This document shows positions 42,209 to 51,255 of a DNA stretch of 64,000 nt, one piece after another (within the stretch, counting starts at the first letter, position 1; each line of letters starts with the position of its first letter). The DNA comes from an uncultured Prevotella sp. (lineage in GTDB: Bacteria; Bacteroidota; Bacteroidia; Bacteroidales; Bacteroidaceae). Location of the stretch: contig CAAGKM010000024.1 in assembly GCA_900770395.1 (NCBI GenBank), forward strand, positions 214,092 through 278,091, written 5' to 3'. The notes below the pieces were generated by a model. It was not told where the DNA came from, did no database searches, and saw only the letters and a program-made list of their open reading frames with translations. The translations under genes were made by a program, and so were the position numbers.

Positions 42209-43411
42209 ATGAGTAAAGTATTGCTTATCGGCTGCGGAGGCGTAGGCACCGTGGCAGCCCACAAACTGGCGCAGAACCAGGATGTGTTTACAGAAATAAT
42301 GATTGCCAGCCGCACAAAGTCGAAGTGCGACGCGCTGGCTGAGATTTTGCGCTCAAAATACGGCGCAAAGGTTACAACAGCGGCTGTGGATGCCGACGAC
42401 ACCGCCGCTCTCACTGAGCTGATGAAGAGCTATCAGCCCGAGATTTGCATCAACGTGGCTCTGCCCTATCAGGACCTCACCATCATGGAGGCATGCCTCG
42501 CCGCTGGTGTGAACTATCTCGACACCGCCAACTACGAGCCAAAGGACGAGGCTCACTTCGAGTATTCTTGGCAGTGGGCTTACAAGAAGCGTTTCGAGGA
42601 TGCCGGACTGACTGCCATACTCGGCTGCGGATTTGACCCAGGAGTGTCCGGCATCTACACTGCCTACGCCGCAAAGCACCACTTCGACGAGATGCACTGT
42701 CTCGACATCGTGGACTGCAACGCAGGCAACCACCACAAGGCTTTCGCCACCAACTTCAACCCTGAGATAAACATCCGTGAGATTACTCAGAAGGGGCTCT
42801 ACTACAAGGACGGAGAGTGGATTGAGACAGAGCCATTGGAGATTCACCAGCCCATCACCTATCCCAACATCGGCCCTCGCGAGAGCTACCTCATGCACCA
42901 CGAGGAGCTGGAGAGCCTTGTGAAGAATTTCCCCACAATCAGGCAGGGACGTTTCTGGATGACCTTCGGCGAGGAGTATCTCACCCATCTGCGCGTAATC
43001 CAGAACATCGGCATGGCACGCATCGACGAGATTGACTATAACGGCATGAAGATTGTGCCGCTGCAGTTTCTCAAGGCAGTGCTGCCAAACCCGCAGGACC
43101 TCGGCGAGAACTACGAGGGCGAGACTTCCATCGGCTGCCGCATACGTGGCGTGAAGGACGGCAAGGAGCGCACATACTACGTCTACAACAACTGCTCGCA
43201 TCAAGAAGCTTATAAGGAGACGGGCATGCAGGGCGTGAGCTACACCACCGGCGTGCCTGCGATGATTGGCGCGATGATGTACCTCAAGGGACTGTGGAAG
43301 CGTCCGGGCGGGTGGAACGTTGAGGAGTTCGACCCAGACCCGTTCATGGAGCAGCTCAACAAGCAGGGGTTGCCCTGGCATGAGGTGTTCGACGGCGATC
43401 TGGAGCTGTAA
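42209..43411 (+). CDS. Carboxynorspermidine/carboxyspermidine dehydrogenase (saccharopine dehydrogenase family)
   Basis: A 400-residue NADPH-dependent enzyme with a Rossmann start MSKVLLIGCGGVGTVAAHKLA, then NVALPYQDLTIMEACLAAGVNYLDTANYE, GCGFDPGVSGIYTAYA and SYTTGVPAMIGAMMYL near the end, the pattern of CANSDH proteins. It joins aspartate semialdehyde to putrescine or diaminopropane. It is 77 bp after speA, likely the same transcript; the matching decarboxylase (nspC) is not in the window. Confidence 0.88.
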   Translation: MSKVLLIGCGGVGTVAAHKLAQNQDVFTEIMIASRTKSKCDALAEILRSKYGAKVTTAAVDADDTAALTELMKSYQPEICINVALPYQDLTIMEACLAAGVNYLDTANYEPKDEAHFEYSWQWAYKKRFEDAGLTAILGCGFDPGVSGIYTAYAAKHHFDEMHCLDIVDCNAGNHHKAFATNFNPEINIREITQKGLYYKDGEWIETEPLEIHQPITYPNIGPRESYLMHHEELESLVKNFPTIRQGRFWMTFGEEYLTHLRVIQNIGMARIDEIDYNGMKIVPLQFLKAVLPNPQDLGENYEGETSIGCRIRGVKDGKERTYYVYNNCSHQEAYKETGMQGVSYTTGVPAMIGAMMYLKGLWKRPGGWNVEEFDPDPFMEQLNKQGLPWHEVFDGDLEL

Positions 43412-43503
43412 AAGAAGAATAAAACACCTGTAAACGCACGTTTCTGGTTTCGTTTGATACAAAAACAGTCAAGAAACGTGCGTTTTTAGTTCCATCTGAT
43501 GAT

Positions 43504-43533
43504 AAAAGTGGCAATATACGCACGTTTATTGCC
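43504..43533. repeat. Perfect inverted repeat at the start of the minisatellite
   Basis: AAAAGTGGCAATA near 43504-43516 and its complement TATTGCCACTTTT about 10 bases later make a strong hairpin between the two convergent genes, possibly a bidirectional terminator. Confidence 0.5.
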
Positions 43534-43653
43534 ACTTTTAATGTTAAAACAAACCTTTGTCGCACGTTTATTGCTACTTTTAATGTTAAAACAAGCCTTT
43601 GACGCACGTTTATTGCTACTTTTAATGTCAAAACAAACCTCTGACGCACGTTT
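43519..43653. repeat. 42-bp minisatellite, three and a part copies
   Basis: Units at 43519-43560, 43561-43602 and 43603-43644, each starting CGCACGTTTATTGC, followed by a partial fourth copy. Copies differ by a few bases. The unit is a multiple of three, so a frame on the minus strand reads R-Q-R-F-V-L-T-L-K-V-A-I-N-V repeatedly, but there is no sign that it is a real gene. It fills the 264-bp gap between two convergent genes. Confidence 0.85.
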
Positions 43654-43675
43654 TTTCATTCATCCGATGGAAAAA

Positions 43676-45325
43676 CTACCTGATGCACTCCGTTTCCAAG
43701 AACTTTTTGAACTGCGTGGAATATCCGTTGAACACATTCACGTCGACCTCACCCGTGATGCCGCTCACGCGGCCGTCAGGACACAGCTGCCAGAACACAA
43801 GGTGAACATCGGGCTTGAACTCGCCGTAGCGGGCTATCCAGATGTTGTAGCCGTGCATGAGGTCGGGAGCCTGCGGCAGATATTTGTTCACAAAGGTCTG
43901 GCTGACATAGAGCACGGGGCGCACTCCAGTGCGGCGGCGCACGATGTTGATCCACGAGCGGATGGAGGCAAACATCGCATTCACTCCTCCCATCTGCGCA
44001 ATCTGCCTGTGGGTTGGCTCTACGTCGAGCACTGGTGGAAGGTCGCCCCTCAGGAACCTGCTGTAGCGCAGAAAATGTCGTGCCTGTGCCGCCCCCGAGG
44101 TCTTTGTGCTGAAAAAATGGTATGCTCCGCAGCGCAGTCCGTGCTTGCGTGCCGCGCGGTAGTCGGCAAGATAATACTTGTTGCGGATGGACACCCCCTC
44201 GGTACTCTTTATATATATAAAAGAGACGGGATAGTCCACCGCGCCCGTGACACGTTTCTTGCTCAATGTTCCGAGGCTGCGCACACGAAGATTTTTCCAA
44301 TGTATGGGGTAATACCTGCGCCCCTTGCCGTGCTGATAGCGCGAGATGTCAATGCCGTAGATACGCTCGGTAGTGAAGTTGAGCCGCTGGCCGCGGTAAC
44401 GGCCCTCAGTCCACTCGCCGATGCGCAACTTGTGGCAATCCAACGAGATGCAGAAGCCGTGCATGCGGTCGGAGATGAACTGCCCCTGATAATACACTCC
44501 GTCAGAGGAATGGAATATGCCGTGCCCCTCGGCAATGATGCCACGCGAGAACTGTCCGTGATACACTCCGGAACTGTCCACACGGCTGCCCTCGCTCACG
44601 GTGTCGGCAGCCCACAGTCCGCTCACCCATCGGCCAAGGCTGTCATTGCCAACTCCCCTGCCCTGCCTGAACGACTTATACCATCTGCCGCCACGCCACA
44701 CTCCGCCCATGCTCTCCATAAACACCGGCGGCAGAGCCGAAACACTGTCGGGCTTCATCCGCCGCTCGTGAGCCACCGAGAGACGCGCGGCGCCACTGAT
44801 TGATTTCAGGGCATTGAGCACATCGCTGCTTTGTCTTCGCAGTGAGTCAATGTTGGCGGAATACTGCTCAACGGTTGTAAAGCCCTCATCCTGCACTCCG
44901 TTGCGTGAGAGGAAATAGTCGCACTCTCTGTACATGGCATCGTATGCGTCGAGCCTTCTCTGGCAGTCGGCAATGCTGCGCCTCACCACCTCATGAAGGG
45001 CATCGCTCTTCCACAGCGTGTCGGCGGCACAGGCGTGACCCGTGGCCAAAGCCCCGCCTGCCATGTCATCGTCCGCAAAACAGTTGCCTGTGGTGGCGGC
45101 AAGCAGAAGCGAGTCGGACGAGATGTGACGGAACGCCAGCACCTCACGTCCGTCGGCCATCAGCACGTTGCGCGACCCGCATTCCACTTCCACCTTGCCG
45201 GGCTCAGGCATCAGCCATCCCGTAATCACGTGGCGGAAGCACCAGACCACAACAACAATTGCTGCCACTACTGCGGCAGCAATTGTCGTATAAAATGTTC
45301 GTTTTCTTATTCTTATCTCCGTCAT
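43676..45325 (-). CDS. GH25-family muramidase with MORN-like repeats
   Basis: A 549-residue membrane-anchored or exported protein. One N-terminal transmembrane segment (residues about 11-28) is followed by a helical part, then MORN-like repeats around residues 205-320 (GVWRGGRWYKSFRQGRGVG, GVYHGQFSRGIIAEGHGIF, GVYYQGQFISDRMHGF), and a C-terminal GH25 lysozyme domain: YGIDISRYQ, FIYIKSTEG, CGAYHFFS, PPVLDVEPT, WIARYGEF and the end EVDVNVFNG. GH25 enzymes cut the MurNAc-GlcNAc bond. It begins directly after the rho stop codon, so it is the last gene of an operon. Confidence 0.85.
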   Translation of the reverse strand: MTEIRIRKRTFYTTIAAAVVAAIVVVVWCFRHVITGWLMPEPGKVEVECGSRNVLMADGREVLAFRHISSDSLLLAATTGNCFADDDMAGGALATGHACAADTLWKSDALHEVVRRSIADCQRRLDAYDAMYRECDYFLSRNGVQDEGFTTVEQYSANIDSLRRQSSDVLNALKSISGAARLSVAHERRMKPDSVSALPPVFMESMGGVWRGGRWYKSFRQGRGVGNDSLGRWVSGLWAADTVSEGSRVDSSGVYHGQFSRGIIAEGHGIFHSSDGVYYQGQFISDRMHGFCISLDCHKLRIGEWTEGRYRGQRLNFTTERIYGIDISRYQHGKGRRYYPIHWKNLRVRSLGTLSKKRVTGAVDYPVSFIYIKSTEGVSIRNKYYLADYRAARKHGLRCGAYHFFSTKTSGAAQARHFLRYSRFLRGDLPPVLDVEPTHRQIAQMGGVNAMFASIRSWINIVRRRTGVRPVLYVSQTFVNKYLPQAPDLMHGYNIWIARYGEFKPDVHLVFWQLCPDGRVSGITGEVDVNVFNGYSTQFKKFLETECIR

Positions 45326-47350
45326 TTATCCGTTCATTGACAACAGGAACTCCTCGTTACTGCGGGTCTGCATCAGACGGTCGTGAACCACGTTCATCGC
45401 CTCCACAGGATTCATCTCCGCAATATACTTGCGCATTATCCACATGCGGTTGAGAGTGGTTTGGTCGTGGAGCAGGTCATCGCGGCGTGTTGATGACTGC
45501 ACAAGGTTGACGGCCGGGAAGATGCGCTTGTTGCTGAGCGAGCGGTCGAGCTGAAGCTCCATATTGCCCGTGCCTTTGAACTCCTCGAAGATAACCTCGT
45601 CCATCTTTGAGCCTGTGTCGATGAGCGCGGTGGCTATGATGGTGAGCGAGCCTCCGCCCTCTATGTTGCGCGCAGCGCCGAAGAAACGCTTTGGCTTCTG
45701 CAGTGCGTTGGCGTCAACACCACCGGTGAGCACCTTGCCGCTGGCAGGAGCCACGGTGTTGTAGGCACGGGCGAGACGTGTTATCGAGTCGAGGAATATC
45801 ACCACGTCGTGACCGCACTCCACCATGCGCTTTGCCTTCTCGAGCACGATGCCCGCAATCTTCACGTGGCGCTCGGCAGGCTCGTCGAACGTTGAGGCAA
45901 TCACCTCGGCGTTCACCGTGCGTGCCATGTCGGTAACCTCCTCAGGGCGCTCGTCGATGAGCAGCATCATGAGGTAGGCCTCGGGATGGTTGGCGGCGAT
46001 GGCATTGGCTATGTCTTTCATCAGTATGGTCTTACCTGTCTTTGGCTGTGCCACGATGAGCGCACGCTGTCCCTTGCCTATAGGCGAGAAGAGGTCGACG
46101 ATGCGCACCGAAGGATTGGTGGTTGCAGGGTCGCCGCAGAGTGTGAACTTCTCGTCAGGGAAGAGAGGTGTGAGATGCTCGAATGCCTGACGGTCGCGAA
46201 CCTCCTGCGGAGCACGTCCGTTGATGGTATTGATATTTGCGAGCGCAAAGTATTTCTCACCGTCGTGAGGAGGACATACCGTGCAGTCAACCACGTCGCC
46301 GGTCTTCAGTCCGTAACGCTTCACCTGCTGTGGCGATACATATATATCATCGGGTGACGACAGATAGTTGTAGTCGCTTGAGCGCAGGAATCCGTATCCG
46401 TCGCTGAGCAGCTCGAGCACACCGTTGCCGGTGATTATTCCCGAGAAGTCGTAGGCGGCTTTGGGCTTTATCAGCTCTGGCTCAGCTTTTATCATGGGCG
46501 TCTCGCTCACCGCAACCGCTGGAGTTGTGGGGCGGTCGAAGATGTCAAGGCTTGGCAAAGCCTCCCTGTCCTCTATTGCCACGTCTACGATGGGGATGAA
46601 GTCAGTGCCGTCGCCAGGGTCGCCTTCCCACACTCCGTCCTCATTCACTGCATCGATAGCAGCGCCGTTGGCAATGGCTGTGTTGTGCTCAGACAATTTC
46701 TCCTGCAGACGCGCTATCATCTCGCCGTCAACTGGCTCCTGTGCGGCAGCAGTTTCCTCCATATAGTCAGCTCCAGCAGCCTGCTCCGGAACAACATCCG
46801 TCATTGCGCCCTCAACAGGAGTAGCCGGCTCTGCCGCTGTTTCTGTTTTAACTGTGTCGAAAAGGTCTTGTGGCTGGTCAGTTATAAGTCCTGCCTCGGC
46901 GGCAGCCTTCGCAGCCTCAATGGCAGCAAGCTCAGCCTTGCTCTTTCTGCCACGCTTTTTCGGGGCAGGTGCTGTGGGCTGTACGGCAATCGTATCTGCA
47001 GTACTCAGCTCTGCTGCAACAGAATCAGCAACCTGCTCAACATCAGTTGCCACAGGCATATCAGCAAACAATTGTTTCTTCGCAGTTTTTGTCTTGCCCT
47101 TCTTCACGTCAAGGTTGCTGCCCTCGCTGCCGTTTACGGTGTATACCTTATCGGTCTCACTCTTGACTATTCTCGTACGCTTGCGCTTCGGGGCAGTGGC
47201 CTCGGTGGCAGAAGTCTCGGCTGCCTTGTCAAGGATGGCATAAACCACTGTCTCCAGGCTGTCCGACTTTTTCACCTTTATATCCATAGACTCTGCAAGC
47301 TCGGTGAGCTGTTGCATGTCCATCTGTGTCAGTTCGTCTTTTGTGTACAT
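45326..47350 (-). CDS. rho: Transcription termination factor Rho, long form
   Basis: A 674-residue Rho. The N-terminal helical SAP-like part (MYTKDELTQMDMQQLTELAESMDIKVKK) is followed by a long, Ala-, Glu- and Pro-rich insert (about residues 50-290, with PKKRGRKSKAEL basic patch), then the RNA-binding cold-shock domain (GVLELLSDGYGFLRSSDYNYLSSPDDIYVSPQQVKRYGL), the ATPase Walker A VAQPKTGKTILMK, Walker B DVVIFLDSITRLARAYN and the secondary RNA-binding GGVDANALQKPKRFF loop. The insert about doubles the N-terminal part compared with E. coli Rho (419 residues) and is common in Bacteroidetes. 16 bp after gldE. Confidence 0.94.
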   Translation of the reverse strand: MYTKDELTQMDMQQLTELAESMDIKVKKSDSLETVVYAILDKAAETSATEATAPKRKRTRIVKSETDKVYTVNGSEGSNLDVKKGKTKTAKKQLFADMPVATDVEQVADSVAAELSTADTIAVQPTAPAPKKRGRKSKAELAAIEAAKAAAEAGLITDQPQDLFDTVKTETAAEPATPVEGAMTDVVPEQAAGADYMEETAAAQEPVDGEMIARLQEKLSEHNTAIANGAAIDAVNEDGVWEGDPGDGTDFIPIVDVAIEDREALPSLDIFDRPTTPAVAVSETPMIKAEPELIKPKAAYDFSGIITGNGVLELLSDGYGFLRSSDYNYLSSPDDIYVSPQQVKRYGLKTGDVVDCTVCPPHDGEKYFALANINTINGRAPQEVRDRQAFEHLTPLFPDEKFTLCGDPATTNPSVRIVDLFSPIGKGQRALIVAQPKTGKTILMKDIANAIAANHPEAYLMMLLIDERPEEVTDMARTVNAEVIASTFDEPAERHVKIAGIVLEKAKRMVECGHDVVIFLDSITRLARAYNTVAPASGKVLTGGVDANALQKPKRFFGAARNIEGGGSLTIIATALIDTGSKMDEVIFEEFKGTGNMELQLDRSLSNKRIFPAVNLVQSSTRRDDLLHDQTTLNRMWIMRKYIAEMNPVEAMNVVHDRLMQTRSNEEFLLSMNG

Positions 47351-47366
47351 ATATATTTGTTCTTTT

Positions 47367-48680
47367 TTATTTCGATTTTAATATTACCTTTATTTTCGAT
47401 ATTCGACGCTCGTTCATCTCCATCACCTCAAACTGTATGTTTGTGGTGTGTATCACCTCATTCAGACTTGGGAACTCGCCCTTAATCTCGAGCAGCAGTC
47501 CTGCCAGTGTGTCGGCATCGCCAGCCACCTCGTCAAGCTCGTCATCATCAATATTCAGAATCTTTCTGAAATCGCTGAGCTGAGTCTTGCCCTCAAAGAT
47601 GAATGTGTTTTTATTGAGTCGCTGGTATTGCTTTTCCTCCTCATCGAACTCATCGTTTATTTCGCCCACAATCTCCTCGAGAATGTCCTCAAGCGTCACC
47701 AGTCCGCTGGTGCCTCCAAACTCGTCAACCACAATCGCCATGTGAACTTTGCTCTTCTGGAAGTCGCGCATTAGGTCGTCAATCATCTTTGTCTCGGGCA
47801 CAAAATATGCGGGGCGGATGAGCGACTGCCATCTGAACTGTGGTCCCTTGTTGAGGTGTGGCAGCAGGTCCTTAACATACAGCACTCCCTTTATCACGTC
47901 AATGCGATCCTGATATACAGGGATTCTCGAGTAGTTGTTATCAACGATACATTTCAGCACTTCGGAGAACGACGACTTAAGGTCAATGTCCACAATGTCC
48001 TGACGGCAAGTCATTATGTCTTTCACCTGCTCGTCGCTGAAGCGGACGATGCTCTCAAGCATCTTCTTCTCCTCGCGTATGTCTTCGGTGTCGGTAAGCT
48101 CGAGTGCCTGCTCAAGGTCATCCACGCTGAGCTTGCGGTTCTCGTGCTGCACCACTTTCGATGCCAGTGCCCCAGAGCTTATAAGCACAGAGCTCAATGG
48201 CCAAAACAAACGGCGCAATGCGTTAATGCCATTCACCACCCTGCGGCAGAACATCAGCGCATGCTGCCCGCAAAAAATCTTAGGCATTATCTCGCCAAAC
48301 AACAGCAGCAGGAATGTGAGAAGAACTGTGATGCAAAAAAACTGCAGCCAGTAGATGCCGCCAAAATCCACAATGTTTGCGATGAAATAGTTGAGCAGCA
48401 TGATAATTGTCACGTTCACCAGGTTGTTGGTGATGAGAATCGTGGCAAGGGTGCGCTCAGAGTCCTTACACAATTCAAGTATTTTCTTGTCAGTTGGATT
48501 GTTTTCCTCCTCAAGCGCACTCATGTCAGCAGGCGACAGTGAGAAGAAAGCTATCTCGGAGCCCGATGCAAATCCTGATATAACAAGCAGGAACGCAGCA
48601 ATCACGCCAGCCACTATGGCGCCAGCCGACGGCATGATAAAATGCACCTGCATCAAGCTCTCCTGTAATTCTGCAATCAT
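47367..48680 (-). CDS. gldE: CNNM/CorC-type membrane protein, GldE-like
   Basis: A 437-residue protein. An N-terminal DUF21 (CNNM) membrane domain with about four segments and the motif SGFASGSEIAFFSL, then two CBS domains (CRQDIVDIDLKSSFSEVLKCI and VPETKMIDDLMRDFQKSKVHMAIVVDEFGGTSGLVTLEDILEEIVGEI) and a C-terminal transporter-associated domain. In gliding Bacteroidetes this place after ssb is gldE; in non-gliding relatives it may act in ion homeostasis. It overlaps ssb by 4 bp. Confidence 0.85.
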   Translation of the reverse strand: MIAELQESLMQVHFIMPSAGAIVAGVIAAFLLVISGFASGSEIAFFSLSPADMSALEEENNPTDKKILELCKDSERTLATILITNNLVNVTIIMLLNYFIANIVDFGGIYWLQFFCITVLLTFLLLLFGEIMPKIFCGQHALMFCRRVVNGINALRRLFWPLSSVLISSGALASKVVQHENRKLSVDDLEQALELTDTEDIREEKKMLESIVRFSDEQVKDIMTCRQDIVDIDLKSSFSEVLKCIVDNNYSRIPVYQDRIDVIKGVLYVKDLLPHLNKGPQFRWQSLIRPAYFVPETKMIDDLMRDFQKSKVHMAIVVDEFGGTSGLVTLEDILEEIVGEINDEFDEEEKQYQRLNKNTFIFEGKTQLSDFRKILNIDDDELDEVAGDADTLAGLLLEIKGEFPSLNEVIHTTNIQFEVMEMNERRISKIKVILKSK

Positions 48681-49039
48681 TGATTTTCCATATTTGTTGA
48701 CGGTGCGACCACCTTTGGTGAGAGCAACTCAAGGTTGTCTGCCCAAATCTCAGCCACCTTGTGCTGGCGTCCCTGACGGTCATCGTATGTGTTATACCTC
48801 ATCCGTCCCTCGATATACAACTTGTCACCCTTATGAACATAATTCTCAACAACTTTCGCCAACTGGTTCCACAGTATCACTGTATGCCAGTCGGTGCGAT
48901 CGGGCACCACGGTACCGTTTGGAAGCGTGTATCCCCTCTCGGTAGTGGCGAGCGACACGCGCGCCACGGGCTTGTCGGCATCTACATACCTCACCTCTGG
49001 ATCACGCCCCACATTGCCTATAAGCATTATCTTGTTCAT
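48677..49039 (-). CDS. ssb: Single-stranded DNA-binding protein
   Basis: A 120-residue OB-fold protein: MNKIMLIGNVGRDPEVRYVDADKPVARVSLATTERG, WHTVILWNQLAKVVENYVHKGDKLYIEGRMRYNTYDD. The short tail lacks the acidic DDDIPF end of E. coli SSB, and ends SPKVVAPSTNMENQ. It binds single-stranded DNA in replication and repair. First gene of the ssb, gldE, rho, GH25 operon on the minus strand. Confidence 0.92.
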   Translation of the reverse strand: MNKIMLIGNVGRDPEVRYVDADKPVARVSLATTERGYTLPNGTVVPDRTDWHTVILWNQLAKVVENYVHKGDKLYIEGRMRYNTYDDRQGRQHKVAEIWADNLELLSPKVVAPSTNMENQ

Positions 49040-49146
49040 AAGACTAACCTAAATTATATCTGGTTTGTGTTTTCTGTATCTTTAATTATACATCGAATGC
49101 CGTATTCTAAGTATTAATACAGCATATTCAGTATACTACAGACAAT

Positions 49147-49698
49147 TTATTTCCACATTCCCAAGTAGCGGAAATGAAAGTTCTTGCCTTTTGCCGACGG
49201 AAACTGGCTGCGGCTGTCAACACGCTCATGCAGATACTCGCAGATGCGGTTGTAGCAGTCGATGCCGCTCACAGCCTTGCAGGCAGCCACGAAATGGGTG
49301 TCCTTATACTGGAATTTGCCGTTGGGTGACTGAAGCACACGCTTGAAGTCGAACGTTCCCTCATACCAGCCCTCACGCTGCTCGTTGAGTTTTGTCACCA
49401 CTGGCGACACTGTTTTCTCACGCGAGCCTCCCGCATTGTCATCAGAGACAGCATGCACGGCTTTCTTCTCCTTGAAGTCCTGCATCGTGGCGGCCTCGGT
49501 CTTTATAATGATAAAGTACACGCGTGGACGTATCTTATATCTTTTAGGATAAAAAACGTTGCTTGAAAGATAAGTACGGACATCACGTTCAAGATTGTCG
49601 TCCATACCTATTTCATCTATAGACCTCAGAAAATCTATCGCCTCATCGGGCGTCGAAACTAAAATCTCATTGTCGAAATATCGAAGATATATATTCAT
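49147..49698 (-). CDS. Conserved hypothetical protein
   Basis: A 183-residue protein from the start MNIYLRYFDNEILVST (a longer frame upstream adds only nine residues). It has a polar centre (HAVSDDNAGGSREKTVSP) and a basic C-terminus (SQFPSAKGKNFHFRYLGMWK). No signal peptide or membrane segment. I recognise no family. It lies between the ssb operon and the tRNA cluster and is read on the minus strand, so it could be co-transcribed with the tRNAs. Confidence 0.65.
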   Translation of the reverse strand: MNIYLRYFDNEILVSTPDEAIDFLRSIDEIGMDDNLERDVRTYLSSNVFYPKRYKIRPRVYFIIIKTEAATMQDFKEKKAVHAVSDDNAGGSREKTVSPVVTKLNEQREGWYEGTFDFKRVLQSPNGKFQYKDTHFVAACKAVSGIDCYNRICEYLHERVDSRSQFPSAKGKNFHFRYLGMWK

Positions 49699-49792
49699 CT
49701 TGTATTTGATTTGAATATTAAACAATACAGCAGTAACATATCGTTACAACTTGATTGCCAATAAAAACGTTGAAAATTTACTGTGATAAAAG

Positions 49793-49865
49793 AGCGGAAA
49801 ACGGGACTCGGACCCGCGACCCCAACCTTGGCAAGGTTGTGCTCTACCAACTGAGCTATTTCCGC
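49793..49865 (-). tRNA. tRNA-Gly (GCC)
   Basis: Acceptor arms GCGGAAA / TTTCCGC (plus strand 49794-49800 and 49859-49865), D-arm TAGCTCAGTTGGTAGAGC, anticodon loop TTGCCAA with anticodon GCC, T-arm GGGTCCGAGTCCC. No encoded CCA. Identical to the copy at 50135-50207. Confidence 0.95.
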
Positions 49866-49882
49866 AACATGTAACATTTAAG

Positions 49883-49966
49883 TGAAGAGGAGGAGACTCG
49901 AACTCCCACGTCACAATTGACACTACCCCCTCAAAGTAGCGCGTCTACCAATTCCGCCACCTCTCC
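49883..49966 (-). tRNA. tRNA-Leu (GAG)
   Basis: Class II tRNA with long variable arm: acceptor GGAGAGG / CCTCTTC, D-arm GGCGGAATTGGTAGACGC, anticodon stem CTACT / GGTAG with loop TTGAGGG (anticodon GAG), variable arm around TGTCAATTGTGACG, T-arm with AGTTCGAGTCT. 84 nt. Confidence 0.93.
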
Positions 49967-50000
49967 ATTTAAACATAATGAGAAGAGAAATAAAAAAGAG

Positions 50001-50082
50001 TGCCCAGAACAGGACTCGAACCTGCACACCTCACGGCACACGCACCTGAAACGTGCGCGTCTACCAATTCCGCCACCTGGGC
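50001..50082 (-). tRNA. tRNA-Leu (CAG)
   Basis: Acceptor GCCCAGG / TCTGGGC, D-arm GGCGGAATTGGTAGACGC, anticodon stem CACGT / GCGTG with loop TTCAGGT (anticodon CAG), variable arm near TGCCGTGAGGTG, T-arm GTTCGAGTCCTG. 82 nt. Confidence 0.93.
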
Positions 50083-50134
50083 TTTTTATGAAGAAACATT
50101 CCTTCAATGCTCTTTTTCTGTCTCAATAATTATG

Positions 50135-50207
50135 AGCGGAAAACGGGACTCGGACCCGCGACCCCAACCTTGGCAAGGTTGTGCTCTACCAACTGAGCTA
50201 TTTCCGC
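50135..50207 (-). tRNA. tRNA-Gly (GCC), second copy
   Basis: Same sequence as 49793-49865. It is the first gene of the cluster; the order of transcription is Gly, Leu(CAG), Leu(GAG), Gly. Confidence 0.95.
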
Positions 50208-50271
50208 ATTTCTAAATCACTTTAAAGCTTTAAAAACTTTGTTGTGATAGCGTTTTCTCTCAAACGCGGTG

Positions 50272-50302
50272 CAAAGGTACGACGTTTTTTGCAAACCACC
50301 AA
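50272..50302 (-). promoter_or_regulatory. Promoter of the tRNA cluster
   Basis: On the minus strand, TTG (plus 50300-50302), a 20-bp spacer and TACCTTTG (plus 50272-50279), about 65 bp before the first tRNA. The gap 50208-50579 otherwise has no gene. Confidence 0.7.
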
Positions 50303-50355
50303 ACATTTCCATATTTTTTTTCGCAAAAGGGCTCATTTTTTCAGCTTTCTTGTCA

Positions 50356-50389
50356 AAAACAAGCTTTTAAGGGCGAAAAAGCTTGTTTT
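50356..50389. terminator. 13-bp hairpin between the tRNA cluster and thiE-like gene
   Basis: AAAACAAGCTTTT (50356-50368) and AAAAGCTTGTTTT (50377-50389) pair perfectly with an 8-nt loop and are A/T-flanked. It is upstream of both neighbours, so it would not end either; its role is unclear. Confidence 0.4.
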
Positions 50390-50536
50390 TCTTCGCCAAA
50401 AGCTGCTTTCGCCACCCCAAGACTGTTTTTAGTATCATAAAATAGTTTTTAAGATAAAAAGATGAGTAAAATCACCTTTTTCACTCCCAACCCCAATTTT
50501 TTACATACTTAATTTCTTTTTTCAAAATAAAAGTGT

Positions 50537-50544
50537 TACCTTTG
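50537..50544 (+). promoter_or_regulatory. -7 element of the thiE-like gene
   Basis: TACCTTTG, 36 bp before the ATG at 50580, matches TAnnTTTG. No clear -33 TTG. Confidence 0.55.
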
Positions 50545-50579
50545 CATCGTAAAATGCGAGAATCATATTTTATATATAG

Positions 50580-51188
50580 ATGAAACTGATCGTAATGACC
50601 AAACCCACATTCTTTGTGGAGGAAAACAAAATAATAGAAGGTCTCTTCGAGTCTGGACTCGATGAGTTGCATTTATATAAACCAAACTCATCACCCTTGT
50701 ACTCAGAGCGGCTGCTCACCCTGCTGCCCGATTCTTACTATAAGAATATAGTGGTACACGAACATTATTATTTAAAAGAGGAATACAGGCTGCGCGGCAT
50801 ACACATTGACAATGCAGCCCAACAGCCTCCAACTGGATACCGCGGTCACATCAGCCGCTCGTGCACCAACCTGAACATGCTCAAGGAAATCAAGAGCAAG
50901 TCGAGCTATGTGTTTCTGAAACACATCTTCGACAGCCAGACATACAAGGAAGAGCGTGGGCTGTTCACCTACGAACAGCTGAAGGCGGCGCAGAAACAGG
51001 GACTAATCGACCGCCACGTGTATGCCCTCGGGGGCATCAACCTCGACAACATCCATATAGCCAAAGAACTGGGGTTTGGTGGCGTGGTGATAAGCGGCGA
51101 CCTGTGGAACAGGTTCAACATTCATCAGGGTGTTGACTATAAAGAGCTGTTGGCACACTTCGACAAGCTGCGCAAAGCAATAAAATAG
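50580..51188 (+). CDS. Thiamine phosphate synthase-like protein
   Basis: A 202-residue TIM-barrel protein of the TMP synthase family: ELHLYKPN near residue 29, YRLRGIHIDN (compare GVHLG), GHISRSCTNLNML (compare GVSTHSLEEA), FLKHIFDS, VYALGGINLDNI and GFGGVVISG. It is shorter and more divergent than true ThiE, and the substrate residues are not all clear, so it may be a ThiE-like protein of another role (TenI-like). The next gene is prs on the same strand. Confidence 0.75.
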   Translation: MKLIVMTKPTFFVEENKIIEGLFESGLDELHLYKPNSSPLYSERLLTLLPDSYYKNIVVHEHYYLKEEYRLRGIHIDNAAQQPPTGYRGHISRSCTNLNMLKEIKSKSSYVFLKHIFDSQTYKEERGLFTYEQLKAAQKQGLIDRHVYALGGINLDNIHIAKELGFGGVVISGDLWNRFNIHQGVDYKELLAHFDKLRKAIK

Positions 51189-51255
51189 CACCGATGCCAA
51201 GCACAACAGACAGACTGGATAAAACAAAAATCAACAATAAAAAACATAGACTACA

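Noticed and set aside
43356..43649. Protein with a 14-residue repeat on the minus strand
   Set aside because: It is only the translation of the minisatellite and overlaps the end of a real gene.
43519..43653. Possible CRISPR array
   Set aside because: The 42-bp units are directly joined without unique spacers and no cas genes are present.
50208..50579. Small genes in the AT-rich gap after the tRNA cluster
   Set aside because: Frames there are Lys/Phe-rich translations of A/T runs without family features; only promoters and a hairpin can be supported.
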